In this document: positions 8,799 to 15,523 of the stretch, piece by piece | Layout of the letters: every line of letters starts with the position of its first letter | Position numbering within the stretch: the first letter of the stretch is position 1 | NCBI GenBank assembly: GCA_035266865.1 | Contig: DATFMR010000115.1 | Location: 1 to 34,832, forward strand | DNA: 34,832 nucleotides | Direction: 5' to 3' | Source of the DNA: JAKAGZ01 sp035266865 | Lineage (GTDB): Bacteria > Bacteroidota > Ignavibacteria > Ignavibacteriales > Ignavibacteriaceae | Translations under genes and position numbers: made by a program | Notes under the pieces: generated by a model | The model's database searches: none | What the model was told of the DNA's origin: nothing | What the model saw: the letters and a program-made list of their open reading frames with translations, nothing else

Positions 8799-8961
8799 AA
8801 ACGTTATAAATGCTGTAATTAGTTCCATTTGGGGCACATTTTTTAAAAAATAATACACTTTTTTTTAGAATTGAAATTGCAAAAACAACAACCTCTAAGT
8901 TCATCCATGGTTATTTAAATTGATTTTAGACACTAAAAAGAATATTTTTCAAAATTCAATT

Positions 8962-8965
8962 GAGG
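8962..8965 (+). promoter_or_regulatory. Shine-Dalgarno sequence that decides the ada start
   Basis: GAGG sits five bases before a TTG codon at 8971. An upstream in-frame TTG at 8920 has no such element, and the family similarity begins only after 8971. Confidence 0.6.
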
Positions 8966-8970
8966 TTATT

Positions 8971-10092
8971 TTGACTACAGAAGAAATAATAAGAGCAGCA
9001 CCTAAAGTATTGCTCCACGATCACTTAGACGGTGGTTTAAGACCGCAGACAATAATTGATCTTGCAAAAGAGCAAAAGTACAATAAGCTTCCAACCAAAG
9101 ATGCTGGTGAACTTGCAGAATGGTTTCATAGGGGCGCCAATAAAGGCAACCTTGTAGAATACCTTCAGGGCTTTGAACATACCTGTGCAGTTATGCAATC
9201 CAAAGAAAATCTTGAGCGTGTAGCATATGAAATGATGGAGGATATGAAAAGGGATGGTGTTTGCTATGTTGAAACTCGTTATGCTCCGGTATTTCATACT
9301 TCAAAAGGTTTATACAATGAAGATGTTGTTACAGCCGTATTAAGCGGATTAGAAAAAGGTAAAAAAGATTTTGGCGTTGGATACGGTTTGATTTTATGCG
9401 GAATGCGCAATATGAAAAACACACTTGAAATTGCTGAACTTGCGGTAAATTTCAGAAATAAAGGTGTTGTGGGCTTTGATCTTGCTGGAGAAGAAGGCGG
9501 ATACCCTCCTAAAAAACATATTGATGCTTTTCAATTTATTCAAAGAGCAAATTTTAATATTACGATCCATGCAGGGGAAGCATTTGGCAAGGAATCAATC
9601 TGGCAGGCAATTCAATGGTGTGGAGCTCACAGGATTGGACACGCAACTCATTTGAAAGAGGATTTTATTTTTGATGACAAAGGTGGAATTGCCGGGTTTG
9701 GTGATCTTGCTCAGTATATTCTTGACAAAAGGATTCCACTGGAAATATGCCTGCTCAGTAATGTCCACACTGGTGCAATTGATAAAATTGAAAATCATCC
9801 GTTTGGACTTTTGTTTAAAGAAAAATTTCGTGTGACAATAAATACAGATGACAGGTTGATGAGCAACACTACAATGACTAAAGAATTTCTTGTTGCCATT
9901 GAACATTTCAATTTAACTATGGAAGACATCGAAAAAATAACTATCAACTCTATGAAGTCTGCTTTTATCCCTTATAAAAAACGTTTGGATTTTATTTATA
10001 AAGTTATCAAACCGGGTTACCAGCAATTAAAAGAAAAATTATTATCACTAAAAAATTCAGAGACAAATGAAAAAACTATTCACAAATTATAA
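8971..10092 (+). CDS. ada: Adenosine deaminase family protein
   Basis: A 373-residue zinc hydrolase of the adenosine/AMP deaminase family, which converts adenosine (or deoxyadenosine) to inosine plus ammonia in purine salvage. Numbering from the TTG at 8971: the metal pair His16-x-His18 in LLHDHLDGGLRP, His200 and catalytic Glu203 in ITIHAGEAFG, His224 in RIGHATHL, and the Asp293-Asp294 pair in INTDDRLMS. Classical enzymes have DDP where this one has DDR, so substrate preference (adenosine, adenine or a modified nucleoside) is not certain. I prefer the second TTG because it has a GAGG element; the longer reading from 8920 adds 17 residues. It overlaps the next gene by 26 bases. Confidence 0.88.
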   Translation: MTTEEIIRAAPKVLLHDHLDGGLRPQTIIDLAKEQKYNKLPTKDAGELAEWFHRGANKGNLVEYLQGFEHTCAVMQSKENLERVAYEMMEDMKRDGVCYVETRYAPVFHTSKGLYNEDVVTAVLSGLEKGKKDFGVGYGLILCGMRNMKNTLEIAELAVNFRNKGVVGFDLAGEEGGYPPKKHIDAFQFIQRANFNITIHAGEAFGKESIWQAIQWCGAHRIGHATHLKEDFIFDDKGGIAGFGDLAQYILDKRIPLEICLLSNVHTGAIDKIENHPFGLLFKEKFRVTINTDDRLMSNTTMTKEFLVAIEHFNLTMEDIEKITINSMKSAFIPYKKRLDFIYKVIKPGYQQLKEKLLSLKNSETNEKTIHKL

Positions 10093-10402
10093 TTTTGAAT
10101 TTTCAAAAAATGAAAAAAAATTATTAACTACATTTTGCAAACAAACATTAAAACAAATTGAAGGAAATAATAAATTCTTTTCCGAAATAAAAACCTTCAA
10201 TTCAATAATATCAAAACTAGCCGATAATGAACCAACCATAAAGCTGACAAAAGAGGAAAGGACTAAACTGAATCATCAGCTGGAGGAAAATGTTAAATAT
10301 TTAAATGCCGAAGTAAAAAAAAGCTGGTTCATTAAGAAATGGATGTATCGTTCTATGGCAAGACAATATGAAGATATTTTAGAAACTCATTTCAGGAATT
10401 AA
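10067..10402 (+). CDS. Small charged helical protein of unknown function
   Basis: Not recognised. The 111 residues are rich in Lys, Glu and Asn and predicted mostly helical, with no signal peptide, membrane segment or cysteine cluster; the only Cys is near residue 24. It is likely real: its ATG lies inside the end of ada (26-base overlap, different frame) and its stop is 11 bases before hutU, so it fills the gap exactly and would be translated from the same message. The C-terminal half (KLTKEERTKLNHQLEENV, then KSWFIKKWMYRSMARQYED) looks amphipathic. It could be a dedicated partner of a neighbour enzyme, but nothing in the sequence shows this. Confidence 0.65.
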   Translation: MKKLFTNYNFEFSKNEKKLLTTFCKQTLKQIEGNNKFFSEIKTFNSIISKLADNEPTIKLTKEERTKLNHQLEENVKYLNAEVKKSWFIKKWMYRSMARQYEDILETHFRN

Positions 10403-10413
10403 AAGGACTTAAA

Positions 10414-12075
10414 ATGTTAGCACCGGAAGAAAGGACAAAAATAAAAGCTCCACATGGAAATCAATTAGCTTGCAAAGGCTGGATACAGGAAGCCGCAATG
10501 AGAATGTTGATGAACAATCTTGATGCTGAAGTTGGGGAAAACCCCGCGGAATTAATTGTTTATGGCGGAAGCGGTAAAGCAGCCAGAAACTGGGAAAGTT
10601 ATGATGCAATAATTAATTCACTTAAAAATCTTGAAAACGATGAAACTCTTTTAGTTCAATCCGGCAAACCGGTTGGAATATTCAAAACACACAGAAACGC
10701 ACCGAGAGTAATAATTTCAAACTCTATGCTCGTTCCCAATTGGGCAAGCTGGAGCGAATTCAGAAGACTGGAAAACCTCGGGTTAACAATGTACGGTCAG
10801 ATGACTGCCGGAAGCTGGATATACATTGGCACCCAAGGAATTTTACAAGGAACATATGAAACTTTTGCTGCTTGTGCAGAAAAATATTTCAATGGCTCAC
10901 TTAAAGGCAAGTTTGTTTTAACAGCCGGGCTTGGTGGAATGGGAGGAGCTCAGCCCCTTGCTGCAACTATGAACGATGCAGTATTTTTGGGAATTGATGT
11001 TGATCGTTCAAGGATTCAAAAACGAATTGATACAGGATACCTGGATGTACTTACTGAAAATTTGGATGAAGCCTTAAAACTTGTAACGGAAGCTAAAAAT
11101 GAAAACAAAGCTTTATCAGTTGGGCTGGTCGGAAACGCCGGGGAGATATTACCGGAAATTCTTAAGAGAAATATTATCCCGGATATTTTAACAGATCAAA
11201 CTTCTGCACACGATACATTAAATGGTTACGTTCCAATGGGAATGAGTTTTGAAGAAGCCCTAAAATTAAGAAAAACAGATCCTGATAAATATATTTCTCT
11301 TTCTCAAAAAACAATTGTTGAACATGTAAAAGCAATGCTCGAATTACAAAAACATGGAGCCAAAACTTTTGATTATGGAAATAATATTCGGGGAGAAGCA
11401 AAAGATAATGGAGTTAAAAATGCTTTTGATATCCCGGGGTTTGTTCCAGAATTTATTCGTCCACTTTTTTGCGATGGAAAAGGTCCATTCAGATGGGCAG
11501 CTCTTTCAGGAAAACCGGAAGACATTTATGCGACTGACCAGGCAATAAAAGATACTTTTCCGGAAAATAAACCTCTCTGCAAATGGATTGATATGGCACA
11601 GAAGAAAGTACACTTCCAGGGATTGCCATCCAGAATTTGCTGGCTCGGTTATGGTGAAAGAGCAAAAATGGGAAAAATATTTAATGACCTTGTAGCTTCC
11701 GGTAAAATCAGTGCACCTATCGTAATCGGAAGAGATCATCTAGATTGTGGTTCAGTCGCATCCCCTAACCGGGAAACGGAAGGAATGAAAGACGGAAGTG
11801 ATGCAATAGCTGACTGGCCGATATTAAATGCTTTGATGAACGCAATAGGAGGTGCAAGCTGGGTTTCAGTCCATCACGGCGGAGGTGTAGGAATTGGGAA
11901 TTCCATTCACGCAGGAATGGTGATAGTTGCAGACGGATCCAAAGAAGCGGAAGAAAAATTAGAAAGAGTACTGACTTATGATCCGGGAATGGGAATTATG
12001 AGACATTCAGATGCAGGTTACGAAAGAGCAATTGAAAATGCCAGAACTCACGGAGTAAAGGTGCCAATGATTTAA
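10414..12075 (+). CDS. hutU: Urocanate hydratase
   Basis: This 553-residue enzyme performs the second step of histidine breakdown, adding water to urocanate to give imidazolone propionate with tightly bound NAD+. Length and motifs are canonical: YGGSGKAARNWE (about 50-61), the Rossmann segment TAGLGGMGGAQPLAATM, PSRICWLGYGERAKMG with the active-site-type Cys409, and GRDHLDCGSVASPNRETEGM. The start ATG is preceded by AAGGA at a suitable distance. The other hut genes (hutH, hutI, formiminoglutamate hydrolase) are not in the window, so the pathway must be completed elsewhere or hutU is used on its own. A strong terminator follows. Confidence 0.97.
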   Translation: MLAPEERTKIKAPHGNQLACKGWIQEAAMRMLMNNLDAEVGENPAELIVYGGSGKAARNWESYDAIINSLKNLENDETLLVQSGKPVGIFKTHRNAPRVIISNSMLVPNWASWSEFRRLENLGLTMYGQMTAGSWIYIGTQGILQGTYETFAACAEKYFNGSLKGKFVLTAGLGGMGGAQPLAATMNDAVFLGIDVDRSRIQKRIDTGYLDVLTENLDEALKLVTEAKNENKALSVGLVGNAGEILPEILKRNIIPDILTDQTSAHDTLNGYVPMGMSFEEALKLRKTDPDKYISLSQKTIVEHVKAMLELQKHGAKTFDYGNNIRGEAKDNGVKNAFDIPGFVPEFIRPLFCDGKGPFRWAALSGKPEDIYATDQAIKDTFPENKPLCKWIDMAQKKVHFQGLPSRICWLGYGERAKMGKIFNDLVASGKISAPIVIGRDHLDCGSVASPNRETEGMKDGSDAIADWPILNALMNAIGGASWVSVHHGGGVGIGNSIHAGMVIVADGSKEAEEKLERVLTYDPGMGIMRHSDAGYERAIENARTHGVKVPMI

Positions 12076-12108
12076 TTACCTGATTTAAAATTTTGGAATT
12101 GATTATTT

Positions 12109-12142
12109 AAGGGTGTTGAGCTAGTCCAAACACCCTTTTTTA
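12109..12142 (+). terminator. Rho-independent terminator after hutU
   Basis: AAGGGTGTT (12109-12117) pairs perfectly with AACACCCTT (12129-12137) and runs into a T tract. It ends the ada-hutU unit 34 bases after the hutU stop. Confidence 0.9.
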
Positions 12143-12273
12143 TTAAATACCTGCCAATTCTTAATATTTTATTAGCATACTTCTTAATTTTTGAAATAAT
12201 AGTTTGTAATTTAGTAACTCTTAATAATTGAATTTGTGTTTGCTAATTGAATTAAAAAAGTGAGGATAATAAA

Positions 12274-13464
12274 ATGAAAGTAAGAGTTTTAGTTGCTGAT
12301 AAATTTCCTGATCAATACATAAAGAAAATGGAAGAATTAAATCTCGATGTTAATTATTCTCCTAAACTTGGTGAGAATGACCTTCCAAATGAAATTAAGG
12401 AAACAGATATACTTGTAGTAAGATCTACAAAAGTAAATAAACAGACGATCGAAAACGGAAAAAATTTAAATCTAATAATCCGTGCCGGAGCCGGTGTAAA
12501 TAATATTAATATTTCTGCAGCAAATGAAAAAGGAATTTATGTTGCAAATTGTCCGGGTATGAATTCAGTTGCTGTTGCTGAATTAGCAATTGGACATATG
12601 ATTTCTCTTGACAGAAGAATTCCGGATAACGTAATCGATTTTAAAAACGGGAAATGGAATAAAGGTGAATATTCAAAAGCTCAAGGATTAAAAGGCAAAA
12701 CTCTTGGAATAATTGGAGTTGGCGCAATTGGTAAAGAAGTAGCAAAAAGAGCACTCGCATTTGATATGAAAGTTTATGGAAAAGATATTTCCCGTATTGA
12801 AGGCGAAATGATAAAAGACTTTTCTGAAATGGACAAACTGCTTCAGCTTTGTGATATTGTTACAATCCACCTTCCATCGACTCCGGATACAAAAGGACTA
12901 TTTAATAAAGAAATGTTCAGCTATATGAAACCGAACTCTTTGTTAATCAATACATCCCGCCCTGACATTATTGATGAAGAAGCAATGCTTGAAGCAATAG
13001 AACAGAAAAATATCAGGGTTGCACTGGATGTCTTTAAAGATGAACCCGAATCCAAAACGGGCGAAGTTAAATCCAAGCTTCAGTCAAATCCGAATATTTA
13101 TGTTACACACCATATTGGTGCATCAACTGAGCAGGCACAAAATGCTGTTGCAGAAGAAACAGTTAGAGTAATAAAAGATTTTATTACTAGCGGAGTTATT
13201 GCTCACTGGGTAAACAGGGCTAAAATTACGGATGCTAAATACCAGTTGGTTGTAAAACATTTTGATAAACCGGGCGTTTTGGCAAATATTCTGGATATCA
13301 TCAGAGAGAATGATATTAATATTGAAGAAATTGAAAATATTATTTTTGAAGGTGGGATTGCTGCCTGCTGTACTTTAAAACTGATGAGTCCATTAAACGC
13401 CGATACTTTGAAAAAAATGAATGAAGATAAAAATATTCTCAGCGTTTCTCATGTAGCCATTTAA
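12274..13464 (+). CDS. Phosphoglycerate dehydrogenase-like D-2-hydroxyacid dehydrogenase with ACT domain
   Basis: A 396-residue NAD-dependent D-2-hydroxyacid dehydrogenase. The NAD fold shows GIIGVGAIGKEVA (145-157) with an acidic residue (Asp171) after the second strand, favouring NAD over NADP. Catalytic residues are Arg229 in INTSRPDIID, Glu257 in FKDEPE and His280 in THHIGAST. Residues about 325-396 form an ACT domain (FDKPGVLANILDIIRENDIN), a regulatory fold that often binds serine. This fits 3-phosphoglycerate dehydrogenase of the short SerA type, but Pro follows the catalytic Arg where most homologues have Gly, so another 2-hydroxyacid substrate is possible. GAGGA precedes the ATG. It has its own leader after the hutU terminator. 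A second, longer SerA is at the right edge. Confidence 0.85.
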   Translation: MKVRVLVADKFPDQYIKKMEELNLDVNYSPKLGENDLPNEIKETDILVVRSTKVNKQTIENGKNLNLIIRAGAGVNNINISAANEKGIYVANCPGMNSVAVAELAIGHMISLDRRIPDNVIDFKNGKWNKGEYSKAQGLKGKTLGIIGVGAIGKEVAKRALAFDMKVYGKDISRIEGEMIKDFSEMDKLLQLCDIVTIHLPSTPDTKGLFNKEMFSYMKPNSLLINTSRPDIIDEEAMLEAIEQKNIRVALDVFKDEPESKTGEVKSKLQSNPNIYVTHHIGASTEQAQNAVAEETVRVIKDFITSGVIAHWVNRAKITDAKYQLVVKHFDKPGVLANILDIIRENDINIEEIENIIFEGGIAACCTLKLMSPLNADTLKKMNEDKNILSVSHVAI

Positions 13465-13472
13465 TCATCAAA

Positions 13473-13500
13473 GGCTCATCAGTCAATTGATTGATGAGCC
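13473..13500. terminator. Hairpin between convergent genes
   Basis: A 28-base near-perfect palindrome with arms GGCTCATCAGTCAA and TTGATTGATGAGCC (one mismatch, a wobble pair in RNA). It fills the 40-base gap between the stop codons of two converging genes. No strong T run follows on either strand, so it may be a weak bidirectional terminator or a transcript-end stabiliser. Confidence 0.55.
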
Positions 13501-13504
13501 GGTT

Positions 13505-14263
13505 CTAAACAAAATTCACTTCAATTATATCGGAAACAATTTGATGGAAATAAGAAAGTCGTAACAACTGGTTTATTCCATCAATATCCTGTTCATCCAG
13601 GTTACAAATAAATGACGAAATATTATCTTTTATGTATCCTCGTAAACTTTCCGAAACATTTTCGCCAAAATTATCTTTTTCTACATTACTGTAAATTTTA
13701 CTTTGTATCCCGTTAATAGAATTGTGAAAGTTTTCAATATTTGATTTATTTGTTGAAGCCAGTATATAATTAACATATGGTAATGAAAGCACTTCTATAA
13801 TTTCTTCAGAGAAACTGATTCCTTCGAGTAACCGGTCATTATTAAAATTATCACTACCTACAATTAATAAATTTTTTCCGTCAGTGTTTTGTTCATTTGT
13901 AAGCAATTGGAAATTAACTTCAGTGGCATATAATTCCTTAATTGCAATTTTTCCTCCTATAATTTCGTTTGACGAAATATCTCCCAACAAATTGATTTCA
14001 TTTAAGATTTTTTCACCACTTTGAAAATAGAAATAAGAATTACACAGTGAACCTTCAAAAGAGATTCCAAATGATTTTGAAACAACAAGCTCTTTATTTT
14101 TTATGAGATCAAACGTAGGTATAAGCCCGACTGAATTTTCGTCCTTCAGGATGTTTTGTTTTATCAAAGAAGACGGTAAAAAACTGGTCTTTGATTTTAA
14201 TTCTTCAGGAAGAACATTTAGAATTAATTCAGTAAAAATATTTTTAGGAAAGTAAACATTCAT
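13505..14263 (-). CDS. Divergent MqnA/MqnD-like protein (putative)
   Basis: A 252-residue cytosolic protein with no signal peptide. The string VGLIPTFDLIKN (about 45-56), followed by FGISFEGSLCNSYFYF (about 65-80), resembles the start of the MqnA/MqnD (VitK2 biosynthesis) family, where an IP-x-x-E strand is followed by a GI-x-S-x-G-x-V-x-S segment. Further likeness is LLIVGSDNF (about 131-139), as in the LLIGDxAL motif, and SLPYVNYILAS (about 154-164), as in TGLPFVFAVW. Those enzymes act in the futalosine route to menaquinone with a bacterial periplasmic-binding-protein fold. Several usual residues are changed, so enzymatic activity is doubtful; it may be a non-catalytic binding relative. The assignment is by eye and moderate at best. 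Confidence 0.45.
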   Translation of the reverse strand: MNVYFPKNIFTELILNVLPEELKSKTSFLPSSLIKQNILKDENSVGLIPTFDLIKNKELVVSKSFGISFEGSLCNSYFYFQSGEKILNEINLLGDISSNEIIGGKIAIKELYATEVNFQLLTNEQNTDGKNLLIVGSDNFNNDRLLEGISFSEEIIEVLSLPYVNYILASTNKSNIENFHNSINGIQSKIYSNVEKDNFGENVSESLRGYIKDNISSFICNLDEQDIDGINQLLRLSYFHQIVSDIIEVNFV

Positions 14264-14268
14264 TTTAG

Positions 14269-14293
14269 CTCAAATCCGGATTATAAATTTGAG
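14269..14293 (-). promoter_or_regulatory. Hairpin covering the ribosome-binding region of the MqnA-like gene
   Basis: CTCAAAT and ATTTGAG form seven-base arms with an 11-base loop, just upstream of the ATG at 14263. On the transcript the GAG that could serve as Shine-Dalgarno lies in the 3' arm. The effect on translation is inferred. Confidence 0.3.
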
Positions 14294-14362
14294 TAAAAAT
14301 AGCATTTAGGTTTTGAAAATGAAAGAAGTAGTGAGAAAATTAAATAGGGTTTAAAAAGTTAA

Positions 14363-14411
14363 TTGCCTTACCGGTTAAAAATTTTCTTTAATTTTAAAAC
14401 CGATAAGGCAA
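14363..14411 (-). terminator. Terminator-like long hairpin after the 66-residue protein gene
   Basis: TTGCCTTACCGGTT (14363-14376) and AACCGATAAGGCAA (14398-14411) pair over 14 positions with one mismatch, which becomes a G-U wobble on the minus-strand transcript. The AT-rich inner part extends the stem. A short T run (CTTTTT) follows a few bases later. It lies about 60 bases past the stop of the small gene. Confidence 0.6.
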
Positions 14412-14471
14412 TAGCACTAAAAGGTTTACTACAATCTGACTTCTAAATCAACAAAGTTTATTAATATAAAA

Positions 14472-14672
14472 TTAACTTTTTGTGTAGATTATTTTGTCAA
14501 TTGTATTTTCAGAAAGGAAGTATTTTTCTGAAAGTTGACCAAATGCTTCCCAGTTCTTCAATCCTTTTTCCCTAAGCTGCCTGTAATCTTCCCTGATCTG
14601 GGAATTACGACTGACAATCCTGTGGCTGTGCTTTGGTTCCCTTTGTGCCGGATTATGCATTGAAGTATTCAT
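14472..14672 (-). CDS. Small protein with possible helix-turn-helix
   Basis: Not assigned to a named family. The 66 residues are basic at the N-terminus (QREPKHSHRIVSR) and end in LSEKYFLSENTIDKIIY (about 47-63), which has the spacing of a helix-turn-helix: helix, short turn, SENTIDKII recognition-type helix. It could be a small DNA-binding regulator. Expression is very likely, since GGGAGG lies five bases before the ATG, the clearest ribosome-binding site in this part, and a terminator-like hairpin follows. It lies downstream of the response regulator gene but 143 bases away, so it probably has its own promoter. Confidence 0.65.
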   Translation of the reverse strand: MNTSMHNPAQREPKHSHRIVSRNSQIREDYRQLREKGLKNWEAFGQLSEKYFLSENTIDKIIYTKS

Positions 14673-14815
14673 GGTAACCTCCCTGGTTAAAAGATTAATT
14701 ATTTATTCTAAGGTTGGTACCATATTACTATATTGAAAGCTAGTGCGGTATCCTACAAAATGGGGGATTTTTATGAATGGCAAAATCCTGATAGAAATTA
14801 CCGAAACTTATTGTT

Positions 14816-15448
14816 TTATATGAGTTTATCCTTTGTCGCCTTTTCTATAGCCTGGGATTTGGAATTGACCTCAAGCTTCATATAAATGTTCTTTATGTGG
14901 GAACGAACTGTTTCTTTATCAATAAATAATTCATCGGCAATCATTGTATAACTTTTCCCTTTAGCAAGTAACTGAAGAACTTCAGTTTCCCTTGGGGACA
15001 GTGGCGTTTCTATATTCCTTTGAAAAGATTTTACCACCTTCCTCGCAATATTAGTAGACATTGGTGCGCCTCCGGAATATGCTTCCTCAATAGAATCCAT
15101 TAATTTTTTTGGTGAAACATTTTTTGTTAAATAACCGCATGCACCTGCGCATAATGTCTCAAACACCTTATCATCTTCATCATGTACAGTTACGGAAATT
15201 ATATCAATATCAGGGTGGCTTTTCTTGATCTTTATAATTCCTTCAATTCCGGATATGCCCGGAAGTTCAATATCCATCATTATAACATCAGGCAAATCTT
15301 TATCAAGATTTTTAATTGCATCTTCGCAATTATTATAATCTCCAACGCAGTCATATCTTCCGGAAGAACCAAGCAATTCAACAAAGCTTTCTCTGATTAG
15401 CTCATCATCTTCTACGATGGCAACTTTTATGATGTGATTTTTTGACAT
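14816..15448 (-). CDS. NarL/FixJ-type response regulator
   Basis: A 210-residue two-domain regulator. The receiver (about 6-125) has the acidic pair Asp14-Asp15, phospho-acceptor Asp59 in VIMMDIELPG, Thr87 and Lys109 in YLTKN, so it should be phosphorylatable. The C-terminal LuxR-type HTH (about 146-208) reads SPRETEVLQLLAKGKSYTMIA, then VRSHIKNIYMKLEV, which is canonical for DNA binding. The gene is 75 bases downstream of the histidine kinase gene on the same strand, so the two almost certainly form a cognate pair. The target promoter is unknown; inverted repeats upstream of the kinase and of the pilin-like gene are candidates. Confidence 0.93.
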   Translation of the reverse strand: MSKNHIIKVAIVEDDELIRESFVELLGSSGRYDCVGDYNNCEDAIKNLDKDLPDVIMMDIELPGISGIEGIIKIKKSHPDIDIISVTVHDEDDKVFETLCAGACGYLTKNVSPKKLMDSIEEAYSGGAPMSTNIARKVVKSFQRNIETPLSPRETEVLQLLAKGKSYTMIADELFIDKETVRSHIKNIYMKLEVNSKSQAIEKATKDKLI

Positions 15449-15523
15449 TTCTAAAAAGTTATTTCAATTATAACATATTATATATATAAGGTATGTAAAT
15501 GTAAAATGAAGTTACGTGAACGG

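Noticed and set aside
8920..8970. 17-codon extension of ada
   Set aside because: No ribosome-binding site and no family similarity in the extra residues, while the TTG at 8971 has GAGG at the right distance. Kept as an alternative in the entry.
10409..10609. Minus-strand reading frame at the start of hutU
   Set aside because: Shadow of the conserved hutU N-terminus.
14708..14725. GGTACC-centred palindrome upstream of the 66-residue protein gene
   Set aside because: Only six to eight bases of symmetry, expected by chance; no further pairing around it.
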